A DNA stretch of 64,000 bases, from NCBI GenBank assembly GCA_963733145.1, contig CAVTCJ010000003.1, positions 434,001 through 498,000 on the forward strand, in the 5' to 3' direction. The stretch comes from JAHIKV01 sp963733145 (lineage in GTDB: Bacteria; Planctomycetota; Planctomycetia; Pirellulales; Thermoguttaceae). Below the pieces are notes generated by a model. It made no database searches. It was not told the origin of the DNA and saw only the letters and a list, made by a program, of their open reading frames with translations. This document shows positions 55,483-64,000 of the stretch, one piece after another; the stretch's first letter is position 1; every line of letters begins with the position of its first letter. Position numbers and translations under genes: made by a program.

Positions 55483-57116
55483 TTGGGGGGTCGAATAAGT
55501 GGCCGGGAGTCTTTAATGGTGAAACAAGCAAGGGAAAAGACTCCCGCCCCCTTTATCCCCTCAACTGAAGACCGACAACTGAAGACTGACCACATAAAAT
55601 CCACCCCTTTGCCGCACTCGGATGTGGCCGGAAAATGGGACACCACCGATAAAGGTAAGGTGGGCAGGGGAATAAAGGGGTCGGGAGTCTTTGATTCTTG
55701 TTGGGACTATAAAGGTGGCCACGACATCGAAGAAAATAGCAGAGGGGATTATTCAAATATATTGACTCCCGAGCAATTACAACTCGATCCGATCAGGGCG
55801 GATTCGCAGGCCGCGATTGCCCGCCTCGCTGACCGCGTTATTTTACCGCATGTAGGGGAGTAAAGGCAACCTGGGATTTTCATATCCGGCCAGAACATTG
55901 CCGCACTCCGCTCTTTTTCAGGATGAGACTTTGTCGGATCATCCGAACCCCGATTCACATCCCGTCGCCGCTGGCTCCGGGTTATACGACGAAGGCGGCG
56001 GGGAAAATATCGCGTGGCACAAAAACTCGGCTTGAAATCCCGGCGCGTTTTGTTAGTGTATACGCATGTATAGATAGCCACGGTGCCCGCGACTCTCGCG
56101 CCGCTCGTCGATTTTCAACCGGGGATGGAAGATGGCATTCGGCAGGGTTCGGAAACAACGGCGATTCGCGGCGTGTTTGCAGTATGGCAAGATCGGCAAA
56201 CTGCGCAGCTTGTCGATGCAACACCCTACCGTAAAACGGGGGAAAATTCGCGGCGATCCAAGTCTCCAGAAGTGCTTTGTGAACAGCGAGTTACACACTT
56301 TCGCCGCGCCGGTTTGCGGAAATGCGTGAGTGAAATTCTGTTGCATGTCGCCCGCTACGAAATTGGGGGGAGAGAAGGGTCTTAAATTGGAATATCGAGA
56401 ACTCGTTGACCAACTTGGCGGCCATCCCCGAGTGGGGCGGCAGTGCAACTGCCACCCCAACCTGCACCTGCAGGCAGAAGTGCGACTGCCGTCCCAAGCG
56501 GCACCGGCAAGCAGAAGTGCAACTGGCGTCCCAACCTGCAGGCGGCAGCGCAACTGCGACGCCAATCCACAGGAGGCAGTCCAATTGAAACCCCAACCTG
56601 CAATTCAGCACCGATGTGGACAATGCCGTTGGCGGCCGCGGAGCGGCCGGGCAGTGCGTTCCCAAACGGAGCTTGGGAACGAGGTGGTGGTGCCGGTGAG
56701 AATTTTGCAACGCCCTTCCGCGTCCGAGCGGCAATTTCGTGGAGACTTGCAACATGCACCGGAGAATGTTTGCCCGGCTCGACTTATGAAAATCGGCGGG
56801 GCCTCGGAAAAGAATATAACAATGGACCCTCTGGCGGACTACAAGCAGTGCATAATTCCAAACCATTGCCGGGCAACAACTTAACGACGGCAAAAAATGA
56901 TGCGCGATTTTTGCGGCACAATGTGTCGTGTGCGATAACGACGCCCCGTTGGGCCGACTCTATCTCGACCACAACGAGCACCAGCCGGACGTGTCAAGCA
57001 CGCTTCCTTCAGCTTTGCCGCAATCCGGCCTCCAGCAGCTGCCCCCGTGTATTCACGGGGGGCTAAAGGTCACGGGGGCTGAATGGTCTGATTCCAGGAC
57101 GCTCTCGGCAATCGCC
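55483..57116. other. 1.6-kb spacer with decayed repeats
   Basis: No gene is supported. It holds REP-like GGGTCGGGAGTC units (55500-55690), a degenerate tandem array (56433-56602), the GTTCCCA/CCGGGCAG hairpin cluster (56636-56685) and a CCCCCGTGTATTCACGGGG hairpin (57043-57063) also found at 62418-62437. Confidence 0.65.
56433..56602. repeat. Degenerate tandem array of a GGCAGTGCAACTGCC unit
   Basis: Units of 30-45 bp built on GGCAG-AGTGCAACTGCC-CCCAACCTGCA recur about five times with growing divergence. The first is a perfect palindrome GGGGCGGCAGT/GCAACTGCCACCCC of the family at 26060 and 41567. It looks like serial duplication of a palindromic repeat. Confidence 0.6.
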
Positions 57117-58823
57117 TCAATCCTTCCGCTTCCGATCCAGCCGGCCGGATTTGTTGATCGCCCGCCAGAGACGCAGGCCCATGGCGATGCTCACGACGGC
57201 CGCGGCCGCGCCGGGGGCGGAGATGCCGAACATCATCGGCGGCACGTTGCGGCTGAGCATCAGCGAAGCGCCGACGAACAGCGCGCTGGCCAACATGCCC
57301 AGCACCAGCCGGTTTACCGAGGGTTCCAGCCCGCGATGGTCCAGATGGATGTCGAACCGCCCGGTTTGCATCTGGTCCAGCACGTCGGCGATGCCCTGCG
57401 GCAGGACGTCGAGCAGGTGTTCGAGTTCCGAGAAGAGGCGGTGCAGCTTCCGCAGCCGGCGGCGGGGCGAAAAACGTCGCAGCAGGAGTTTCCGCCGGTA
57501 GGGCCGGATCATCTCGACCAGGCTGAACTTCGGGCTGATCAGCCGGGCGGTCCCCTCCAGCGTGACCAACGCCTTCAGCAGCATGGCGATCCGCGCGGGA
57601 AGCATGATGTGGTAGCGGCGAATCTGCTCCATCATCTCGTTCAGCGCCCCGCCCAGGTCGAACTTGTCCAGCGATTGCCCGGCGTAGTAGGAGAGGAAAT
57701 CGGCCACGTCCAGGGCCAGGGCCGAGCGGTCCAGGTCGGCCGGCGTCTTGCCCAGCCGGATAATTATCGCCGTCATGTGCTCGGCGTCGAGGTCGCTAAG
57801 CGAGATGAGCATCTCGGCGACGTTTTCGTGCAACCGCTCGTCGATCCGTCCGACCATGCCGAAATCGAGCAGCCCGACCCGGCAGCCGTCGAGCGCCAGG
57901 AGATTGCCCGGATGGGGATCGGCGTGATAGAACCCGTTCTCGAAGATCATTTTCAGGCAGATGGCCGCGCCGCGCCGGGCGAGCTGGTCGGTATCGACGC
58001 GGGCCTCGGCCAGCCGCGCGGTCTCCGAGAGCTTGATCCCGTCGATATATTCCATCGTCAGCACGCGGCGGCTGGAAAGCTGCGGATAGGTCCGCGGGAT
58101 GTGGACCGTCGGATCGCGGCGGAAGTCGTGGGCGAACTGCTGGATGTTGCGCAGCTCGCGTCCGAAGTCCAACTCCCGCCGCATCGACCGCTGAAACTCG
58201 GTGACGATGGCGTGGGGGCGATAGTTGCGGAACTCGGGGACCATCTCGGCCATCAGGGCCAGCCCGGCCAGGATGTCCATATCCACGGCCACTTTTTTCT
58301 CGATGTCGGCCCGCAGGACCTTGACCACCACGTCCTCGCCCGAGTGCAGCCGGGCGCGATGCACCTGCCCGATCGAGGCCGAGGCCATCGCCTCCGGCTC
58401 GAACTCGGCGAAGAGTTGCTCGACCGGCCGGCCCAACTCGCTTTCGATCAGCTTGCGGACGACCTTGGGCGGATCGGCGGGCACGTTGGCCTGAAGCTGC
58501 TGGAACTCGTCGGCCAGTTTCACGCCCACCAGGTCGGGGCGGGTGCTGAGGATTTGCCCCAGCTTAATGAACGTCGGCCCCAGTTCGGCCAGGGCCATTC
58601 GCAGCCGGGTCTCCCAGGGCTCGCGGGCGATGGCCGCCCCGCCCCGGGCCTTCAATATATCTTTGGCGAAATCCGGCCCCAGCCGCCCGACCCACGACGC
58701 CAGTCCGTACTTGCTGAGGACCGTAAATATTTCCGACCAGCGGCCAAGGTGACGATAACTTTGCGGTATCGAGCTGATCTTCATGGCGCGGCCGTCCTGG
58801 GGACTGGTCCATATTTCGGCCAT
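57117..58823 (-). CDS. ubiB: ABC1/UbiB-family atypical kinase
   Basis: UbiB-type proteins are membrane-bound kinase-like ATPases that support ubiquinone or related isoprenoid-quinone synthesis. The 568 residues show the KxGQ motif (GPTFIKLGQILSTRPD), the alanine-rich loop AMASASIGQVHRARL, VVVKVLRADIEKKVAVDMDI, the catalytic FYHADPHPGNLLAL, the metal-binding VGLLDFGMVGRID and two C-terminal membrane segments (about residues 495-550). The start may be ATG 58823 or the Met at 58784 (MKISSIPQSY); neither has a clear ribosome-binding site. Confidence 0.93.
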   Translation of the reverse strand: MAEIWTSPQDGRAMKISSIPQSYRHLGRWSEIFTVLSKYGLASWVGRLGPDFAKDILKARGGAAIAREPWETRLRMALAELGPTFIKLGQILSTRPDLVGVKLADEFQQLQANVPADPPKVVRKLIESELGRPVEQLFAEFEPEAMASASIGQVHRARLHSGEDVVVKVLRADIEKKVAVDMDILAGLALMAEMVPEFRNYRPHAIVTEFQRSMRRELDFGRELRNIQQFAHDFRRDPTVHIPRTYPQLSSRRVLTMEYIDGIKLSETARLAEARVDTDQLARRGAAICLKMIFENGFYHADPHPGNLLALDGCRVGLLDFGMVGRIDERLHENVAEMLISLSDLDAEHMTAIIIRLGKTPADLDRSALALDVADFLSYYAGQSLDKFDLGGALNEMMEQIRRYHIMLPARIAMLLKALVTLEGTARLISPKFSLVEMIRPYRRKLLLRRFSPRRRLRKLHRLFSELEHLLDVLPQGIADVLDQMQTGRFDIHLDHRGLEPSVNRLVLGMLASALFVGASLMLSRNVPPMMFGISAPGAAAAVVSIAMGLRLWRAINKSGRLDRKRKD

Positions 58824-58913
58824 GAAACGTCAATTTTGAGTATAACGTCGGCCGGAAAATAGACCCGTCACCTTTGCAGTGGGCGATTAGTGGGAAACAG
58901 GCTATTCCCCCCT

Positions 58914-59287
58914 CTAATCTACGTCACCCGCGGGCCAAACGCCAGTGCCACTCCGCACTGCATTATAGTTTGCGACGGCCTCAGATGTGCGCAAATAACG
59001 GTCGTAGAGGCGGAGGGATTTGAGCATGGGACCGATCCGCAGCGGCCCCGCCGCCAGCACAGTAGCCAGATTCGCCTGCCAATGGCCCCAGCCCTTCCAG
59101 CGGAAGCGGCCGCCGTCGCAAAGCTGACCGTCTACGACAGCGGCAATGATTTTCGGGCCGGCGTCGGCAATCATCACCAAATGGTGCAGTTTGCCCGGTT
59201 TGAGCAATCCTCGGTCGCAGTCCCACGCGGCGGTGTTTCTGCCGTCGTTCATGCTGAACATTACCGTGCCGTCTTTGGTCGTGGTTA
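58914..59287 (-). pseudogene. C-terminal LamG-like fragment
   Basis: The 124 residues (TTTKDGTVMFSMNDGRNTAA, KPGKLHHLVMIADAGPKIIA, VLAAGPLRIGPMLKSLRLYD, LRTSEAVANYNA) are the C-terminal half of a laminin-G/concanavalin-like domain. In planctomycetes it commonly ends FecR-type proteins encoded next to ECF sigma factors. The 5' portion is missing: the sequence meets REP-like element A at 59288. Confidence 0.7.
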
Positions 59288-59387
59288 GGATCGGCAAATT
59301 AATAACTGTCGCATTTCAGAAGGGGACAGTCCCATTTTCGTCGAACGAAAATTGGGACAGTCCCCCACTTATTGATTCGCCGGCCCT
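59288..59387. repeat. REP-like element A (copy 2)
   Basis: This 100-bp copy appears identical to that at 43834-43933, including the ends GGATCGG and GGCCCT. It forms the junction between the LamG and sigma-factor remnants. Confidence 0.93.
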
Positions 59388-59554
59388 TGGCGGCCCTGGA
59401 AACGCACTCGGCCAGCTTGCCGCGGATGCGATACAGGGTTTGCGAGATGGCGCCACGGTGCGTCGCCGGTCAGCGAAAGGATGAAGGCGTACAATCGCGG
59501 CTGCCAGGCGATGACCTGCTGCATGTACCAGATTGTCCGATCGGCGCCGTCCAT
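59388..59554 (-). pseudogene. ECF sigma factor gene with internal deletion
   Basis: The start (59554) reads MDGADRTIWYMQQVIAWQPR and LYAFILSLTGD, the opening of region 2 in planctomycete ECF sigma factors. Within 20 bp it changes frame to SQTLYRIRGKLAECVSRAAK, the usual C-terminal end after region 4. About 130 codons with the DNA-binding core are deleted, so it cannot be functional. Confidence 0.7.
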
Positions 59555-59921
59555 GGCGGATATAGCTTGAACCAGTCGACAAGCGGAGACAACCCACGCG
59601 GCGACAAGGCGTCTTCCACCATTAGAACCAAAGTCGCCGGACAAATCTCAACAGGAATTTTTTCCGTTTGCTGAACGGCCCGGAAAAAAATGAGCGAAAA
59701 ACGGCCAACGTTCGACTAATGGGGGAGCAGACAAGACCTGCGATAGCCGACGACGAACGGCCGCCGGAATGTGCTGAATGAAATTTCGTGATTCTGGGCG
59801 CCGTCGGTCGTTCAGCCCCGGCGTCCACGCCGGGGAGAAACGGCTGTTTCCCTTCTGGTCACGCACCCGTCGTGGACGCCGGGGCTAAACGGATTTACTC
59901 CCACAATCGCGAATAGTCCGC
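59555..59921. other. Spacer with one inverted repeat
   Basis: GTTCAGCCCCGGCGTCCACG (59810) and CGTGGACGCCGGGGCTAAAC (to 59890) form a 20-base inverted repeat 40 bp apart, between the sigma remnant and superoxide dismutase. No gene is supported. Confidence 0.75.
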
Positions 59922-60524
59922 TCAGCCGGCGAAATTCCGCTCGGCATAGTCCCAATCGAGGATGTGCCACCAGTCGGCGATGCTGTCGGCGCGGCGGTTC
60001 TGGTGCTTCAAGTAATAGGCGTGCTCCCAGACGTCGAGGACCAGGACCGGCTTGCGGCCGAACATCAGGGGCGTGTCGTGGCCGGGCGTGGTTTCGATCA
60101 GCAGGTTTCCGGTTTTGTTGAGGCTCAGCCAGGCCCAGCCGCTGGCGAAATGAGCGCCGGCCGCGGCGGCGAATTTTTTCTGGAACGGCTCGAAGCCGCC
60201 GAAGGTCTTGTCGATGGCCGCGGCCAGTTTGCCGATCGGACTCCCGTCCCGCTTTGGACCCATCATGGCGAAGTACAGGTCGTGGTTGACGACCCCGCCG
60301 CCGTTGTGCCGGACGGCGGTGCGGATATCCTCCGGCACCTGGTCGAGGTCGGCGAGCAGTTCCGTGACGGGCATGCCCTGGAGTTTCGGGTATTTCTCCA
60401 AGGCGGCGTTGAGTTTATCGACGTATCCCTGGTGGTGTTTCGTGTGGTGGATTTCCACGGTGCGGGCGTCGATGTACGGTTCCAGCGCGTCGAAGGCATA
60501 AGGCAACTTGGTGAGAGTGTGCAT
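59922..60524 (-). CDS. Fe/Mn superoxide dismutase
   Basis: It converts superoxide to hydrogen peroxide and oxygen. The four metal ligands are seen in EIHHTKHHQGYVDKLN, GGVVNHDLYFAMMG and LVLDVWEHAYYLKHQNRRAD. The 200-residue length is normal. NGGGVVNH follows the Mn-type glycine pattern, while GHDTPL has His where many Mn enzymes carry Gln, so metal preference is uncertain. No signal peptide is seen, so it is cytoplasmic. GGGAGCGG upstream supports the start. Confidence 0.95.
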   Translation of the reverse strand: MHTLTKLPYAFDALEPYIDARTVEIHHTKHHQGYVDKLNAALEKYPKLQGMPVTELLADLDQVPEDIRTAVRHNGGGVVNHDLYFAMMGPKRDGSPIGKLAAAIDKTFGGFEPFQKKFAAAAGAHFASGWAWLSLNKTGNLLIETTPGHDTPLMFGRKPVLVLDVWEHAYYLKHQNRRADSIADWWHILDWDYAERNFAG

Positions 60525-60772
60525 TTTCCGCTCCCTATGTAGAGTGTTGTTTTTCTCCCCGGACCGAATGACATCCCGTTGTTTCTCGGCCAGGTCCCCG
60601 GTGGCGGCTCTTTCGCGGAACCTCCGGGTTATTATACAGATCTGTCAAGAATTGGGAGAGTAGGGGGGCGAAGAAGCCGTCTTTCCGGTAATCACGGGGC
60701 AGTCTACTTGAGCCGCCGGGCGAAATTGCCTACAATCGACCGTTTTCATGCTAATAACAAGGAAAAACCGAC

Positions 60773-61189
60773 ATGGAACGCACCCTCGTCCTGCTCAAGC
60801 CCGATTGTCTCCAGCGGCGGCTGATGGGCCGGGTGATCGCCCGCTTCGAGGATAAAAATCTGGACATAATCGCCCTGAAAATGATGCGGGTAACGCCCGA
60901 ATTGGCCCGGCGGCACTACGCCGAGCACGTGCAGAAAGCGTGGTATCCCGAGTTGGAGGCGTTCATCACCGGCGAACCGGTCGTGGCCATGATCGTTGAG
61001 GGGCCGGAGGCGATCGCCGTGGTCCGCGGCATGGCCGGCGCGACCAACGGCCTGAAAGCGAATCCCGGCACCATCCGCGGCGACTTCAGCGCCAGCCAGC
61101 AGATGAACCTGGTCCACGCCTCCGATGGACCGGAGTCGGCCGTCCGCGAGATCGGCATCTTTTTCACGCCCGCCGAAATCCAGGGGTGA
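60773..61189 (+). CDS. ndk: Nucleoside diphosphate kinase
   Basis: It transfers the gamma phosphate from ATP to other NDPs through a phosphohistidine. MERTLVLLKPDCLQRRLMGR, IALKMMRVTPELARRHYAEH, VVAMIVEGPEAIAVVRGMAG, GTIRGDF and the active-site NLVHASDGPESAVREI are present. At 138 residues it is normal. AAGGA lies nine bases before the ATG. It stands alone before a repeat cluster. Confidence 0.97.
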   Translation: MERTLVLLKPDCLQRRLMGRVIARFEDKNLDIIALKMMRVTPELARRHYAEHVQKAWYPELEAFITGEPVVAMIVEGPEAIAVVRGMAGATNGLKANPGTIRGDFSASQQMNLVHASDGPESAVREIGIFFTPAEIQG

Positions 61190-61202
61190 GGGCGGCAATT
61201 GT

Positions 61203-61373
61203 CTCCCCTCGCCCTTTGGGAGAGGCGTCGGGGGTGAGGGCAGTGTTGTCAGCGGTTGTGGACCCGGATTATCCCTGGGCCGGGGCGCATTGCGCGCAGA
61301 GTGCGAGACACTAGCCCGAAGCGCAAGCGAGGGCAACTCGTAGCGCCGCCCTCGCTTGCGCTTCGGGGTAGTG
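61203..61373. repeat. Two repeats after ndk
   Basis: A CCCTTTGGGAGAGG...GGGGGTGAGGG single arm (61203-61241) and an inverted pair CTAGCCCGAAGCGCAAGCG / CGCTTGCGCTTCGGGGTAG (61309-61373) follow ndk. Confidence 0.85.
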
Positions 61374-61380
61374 TTTGCAG

Positions 61381-61475
61381 ATGAATAATCCCGGCAAGGC
61401 GAACCTGGAGTTCATGGAGTCGGGCAACCGGCGTTACATCATCGGCGCATCGAAGGGGACGCTTAAAAAGTTCGG
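61381..61475 (+). pseudogene. Transposase fragment between REP-like elements
   Basis: The frame NPGKANLEFMESGNRRYIIG, then ASKGTLKKF, resembles part of an IS1634-type DDE transposase (NxEFMxxxGxRYIxGTP). It is about 30 residues long, bounded by a repeat on the left and REP-like element B on the right. It is far too short to function. Confidence 0.5.
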
Positions 61476-61477
61476 TA

Positions 61478-61652
61478 ACCGTTCACGGGGCGGCAGGGGA
61501 CTGGTCCATTTTTCGGCGGGAAAACGTAATTTCATCAATAAACCGTGGGCCGAAAACATGGACCTGTCCCCCTCCCGCCGCCCCAGGGGGACAGTCCCAT
61601 TTTCGTCGAACGAAAATTGGGACAGTCCCCCACTTATTGATTCGCCGGCCCT
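61478..61652. repeat. REP-like elements B and A side by side
   Basis: Element B (61478-61572) is a reverse-oriented copy of 43436-43533. Element A (61587-61652) is a shorter copy of 43834-43933 without its first 33 bases. Their junction lies at CCCGCCGCCCCAG. They end 135 bp before the methyltransferase gene. Confidence 0.85.
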
Positions 61653-61787
61653 AAATGATGCGAGCGGTCGATCTCGGACGCCCTCCTCCCTCTCCCCTCT
61701 TCTCTCCTCTCTCCCTCCGGGGCCTCTTGCCAACGGCGGTGCAAAGCCTCAAACTAAAGGTTTGCCACGATTTTGCAGGAGCTTGCC

Positions 61788-62401
61788 ATGAGTCAGCAGT
61801 TGAAGGACATGTATTCGACCGCGGCCGATTGGGACGCGGCCTACCGCGAGGGGACGCCCCCCTGGGACGCGGGCAAACCGCACGCCGAACTGGCCCGCGT
61901 GCTCGACGAATACAAATTGAACCCTCAAACGGTCCTCGAGGTCGGCTGCGGCAGCGGAGCCGACTGCATCCTGCTGGCCAAGCGCCGCTACGAGGTCACG
62001 GCCATCGAGCTTTCGCCCATCGCGTTGGAACGGGCGCGGCTGCGGGCCGAACAACACGACGCCCTGCTCCGCTTCGTGCTGGCCGACGCCTTCGATTTCG
62101 CCCAGAACGCCGGACAGTTCGACTTCGTCTACGACGCCGGCCTGTATCATTCGGTCCGCCGCGCGAAATTGAACCGCTATCTCGACATGCTGTGGCGGGT
62201 AACTCGGCCCGGCTCCTATTTCCTCTGTTTGGCCGTGCGCCGGACGAGGCGGAAGGCGACGGTCCGCCGCAAGTCGAAGAGGAGGAAATCCGCAGCGAGT
62301 TAGGCCGGCTCTTCGAGTTCGTCCATCTCCGTCCGACGCGTCTCGAAAGCTCGGACCCCAACCGCCAGTACCCGGGCTGGTCCTGCCTGATGCACCGCTG
62401 A
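61788..62401 (+). CDS. SAM-dependent methyltransferase (TPMT-like), frameshifted
   Basis: The start ATG 61788 follows CAGGAG. YSTAADWDAAYREGTPPWDA and GKPHAELARVL match small-molecule (thiopurine-type) methyltransferases. The SAM site is TVLEVGCGSGADCILLAKRR, followed by VTAIELSPIALERARLRAEQ and FDFVYDAGLYHSVRR. Near 62230 the frame changes from PGSYFLCLAVRR to FGRAPDEAEGDGPPQVEEEE, ending EFVHLRPTRLESSDPN and GWSCLMHR. The joined length of about 204 residues is right for the family. The substrate is unknown. Confidence 0.82.
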
Positions 62402-62448
62402 TGGCGCACAATTCAGCCCCCCGTGTATTCACGGGGGCTAAATGGTCA

Positions 62449-63566
62449 TTAGACGGCGCGGGAGCGTCTTTGGCGTCCGGCTTCTTCGCCGGCGCTTTCC
62501 TTTTCCGGCGCTTCCTTTGCGGCGCCTTCTTCGCGGGTGCTTCGATCTGCTGGCTCTCGCCCGGCTTCAGCGTGACCGATTTGGCTTCATCCTTGGGCTT
62601 TTCGGCCGCAACCGCTTTCGCTTTCGCGTCGGTTTTGACGCCGGCCGTTTTCGCATCGGCGGGCAGGCTGATGACTTCCGCCACGGGGGTGCGGATTTTG
62701 AAGCCCTCCAGATCGTCGGGGACGTCGGCGGTCAGCTTGCCCGAGTGGAGGATGGCCGTCTTTTCCGATTCGATTTCGAGGCAGGCCGGTCCTTGCAGGA
62801 GCACTTTTGCGCCGCAGTGGAAAGTGATCTCGGCCAGTCCGCTGGAGAGATTCACTTTTTCTCCGGGCCGGAAAAAGGTCCCTTTCTGGTTGGTCTCGCT
62901 CCCTTTGCCCCAGAGGCAATCGGCGAGGCCGGTCAACTTGGCCACGCTCTCGCGTTCGGCCTTGGAGATGCTGGTGAGCTTCGCGACGGGCGTAGTGACG
63001 CTGAAACCTTCCACTTCGTCGGGCACGTCGGCGGTCATGCGTCCGACGCGGAGCGTGCCCCCTTTGTCCGATTTGAGTTCGAGGACGGCCGGGCCTTCGA
63101 GAATCGCCTTGGCGCCGCAGGCGAAGGCGATCTCCACCAACCCGGTGGCCACGTTAAGGGTTTGGCCCACGCGAAACTGCGCCTTCCAAGGGGGCGTCGG
63201 CGCCGTCCGACCAGCGGCAATCTTTCGTTCGCAGCAACGAGGCGACGTAGCCGGGCGCCACCGGCGAATTGCTCTGGCGCGATTCTCGCCGTAGGGTCCC
63301 CATAACTTGATCCGCGGAGCAATCTTCGAGTCAGCCGCCAACGTGTCTTCGGCCGGCGCGTTGGGATTCACCGGAAGAAGAGCGTCGTTTACGCCGCGGT
63401 CGGGCGATTCGGCGTAATTTTTCGACACGCCGTCGTTAATGCCGACCAGACGCACGCCGTGAATGAAGAACCCGAGTACGAGAAGAATGACTGCGATGGT
63501 CAAAAAGGTCACGCCGAACGCGGATTGCGGCATGAACCGATCAAATCGGCTCCGTTGTTCGTCCAT
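62449..63566 (-). CDS. FecR-like membrane protein (frameshifted)
   Basis: A cytoplasmic N-terminus (MDEQRSRFDRFMPQSAFGVT) is followed by one membrane segment (FLTIAVILLVLGFFIHGVRL) and two periplasmic FecR-type repeats (LNVATGLVEIAFACGAKAIL, GPAVLELKSDKGGTLRVGRM; and LSSGLAEITFHCGAKVLLQG, GPACLEIESEKTAILHSGKL). It ends in a Lys/Pro/Ala-rich tail. Compensating frameshifts near 63262 and 63195 restore VAPGYVASLLRTKDCRWSDG. A TAA at 62449 is the likely stop if one more indel is allowed; otherwise the frame reads on into the neighbouring gene. GGGAGGCAGG precedes the start at 63566. No sigma gene is adjacent. Confidence 0.7.
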
Positions 63567-63741
63567 TTCCCTGCCTCCCGAAAAAATGTAAATCCTGAAC
63601 ATCTACCCCAAAAGCTACCCCCACGACCTAATTTATCCTAACATTCGGCAACCATCATTACAAGCAATTCCATCCATATTGGTCCCCCTCCGCATCTGAA
63701 TGGGGAGATGCAATAGGCCACCCTGTGGAAGGGCTAAATCC

Positions 63742-64000
63742 CTACAGATCGGCGAACTGCATGATTTGTGGGATTAGATGGCAAGTTGCCCTGGCGCGGT
63801 GGCTGAGGACCGCCTTCACCCGCCCGCCCAGTTCGGCGAAGGTGCGATGGTATTCGACGATCTCGAAGAGCGGATCGTAGCCGAAACCATTACTGCCGCG
63901 GGGGCTGAAAATGATCCGTCCCCGACTGGCGGCTTCGCTTTGGGCCCGAATCTCCCCGCCCGGATCGGCCAAGGCCACGTGGCAGACGAACCGCGCCGTC
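63742..64000 (-). CDS. rdgB: Non-canonical purine NTP pyrophosphatase (3' part)
   Basis: RdgB/HAM1 hydrolyses dITP and XTP to prevent mutagenic incorporation. The window holds the C-terminal 85 residues or so: TARFVCHVALADPGGEI, SRGRIIFSPRGSNGFGYDPL (substrate loop), HRTFAELGGRVKAVLSHRAR (the conserved SHR) and the end QIMQFADL. The start lies beyond 64000. ELGGRVKAVLSHRA is close to the family's EKNxxSHRxxA. Confidence 0.93.
   Translation of the reverse strand, partial: TARFVCHVALADPGGEIRAQSEAASRGRIIFSPRGSNGFGYDPLFEIVEYHRTFAELGGRVKAVLSHRARATCHLIPQIMQFADL

Noticed and set aside
56433..56602. CRISPR-like repeat run
   Set aside because: Units diverge steadily and there are no constant repeats with unique spacers.
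56928..58862. 644-codon open frame on the plus strand opposite the UbiB kinase
   Set aside because: The minus strand holds all UbiB motifs. The plus frame is His/Gln/Asp-rich and featureless, a mirror effect of codon bias.
61375..61791. 138-codon gene after ndk
   Set aside because: It is a chain of a transposase scrap and two REP-like elements, not one protein.

Overview
The window reads as chromosomal DNA of a GC-rich planctomycete, most likely a Pirellulales-like member of Planctomycetota. The signs are a TIGR03009-type secreted protein, a DUF1559 fragment, a PEP-CTERM tail, FecR-like and LamG-type remnants beside a sigma-factor remnant, Tat-exported Gfo/Idh/MocA proteins, a fused AroD-AroE and paired clpP genes. 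Taxonomy is inferred from gene content only.

Layout. 1-3.5 kb: polA (5' end outside the window) and coaE. 3.6-5.3 kb: a toxin-antitoxin patch with hicA, hicB, a third gene fusing a HicB-like domain to DUF4357, and an orphan antitoxin-like gene. 5.5-25.9 kb: mostly housekeeping genes, namely rho, ribH, an NYN-domain protein, nusB, ftsY, a Nudix-like protein, an A-type Fe-S carrier, acylphosphatase, a DUF883/holin-like envelope trio, aroDE, a QueG-like protein, an OPT transporter, a membrane-anchored esterase, a large protein of unknown function, a clan AA aspartic protease, a SWIM-SNF2 helicase and an FHA protein. 26-30.4 kb: an island-like segment with a spore-photoproduct-lyase-like radical SAM protein overlapping an Eco57I/TaqI-type methyltransferase, bounded by tRNA-Gly-like fragments and ending at an intact tRNA-Gly(GCC). 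30.5-41.5 kb: tig, clpP1, clpP2, two lipoproteins, the TIGR03009 protein, DoxX, a Gfo/Idh protein and class II aldolase. 41.6-47.9 kb: a graveyard of IS elements with truncated PEP-CTERM and DUF1559 genes. 48-54.4 kb: a GH109-like protein, a nucleotidyltransferase remnant, a UPF0175-DUF3368 toxin-antitoxin pair, YifB, orphan antitoxin-like genes and a leucine-rich-repeat protein. 55-64 kb: a repeat-rich spacer, a UbiB-type kinase, a collapsed sigma/LamG locus, superoxide dismutase, ndk, a methyltransferase, a FecR-like protein and the 3' end of rdgB.

Two features dominate the sequence. First, about 18 genes, including essential ones (polA, coaE, rho, aroDE, tig), are split by one-base frameshifts although both halves keep conserved motifs. 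This looks more like uncorrected sequencing or assembly indels than biology, and such genes are given here as single features with the shift noted. Second, the spacers are packed with inverted-repeat elements of at least ten families. Some supply stop codons (polA, clpP2), one is read in frame inside polA, and others interrupt transposase, nucleotidyltransferase and sigma/LamG genes.

The best candidates for unusual biology are the radical SAM-methyltransferase pair, whose methyltransferase has GGPPF where NPPF/Y is expected, the HicA-HicB-(HicB+DUF4357) locus, and the approximately 617-residue protein of unknown function at 19.6-21.4 kb.
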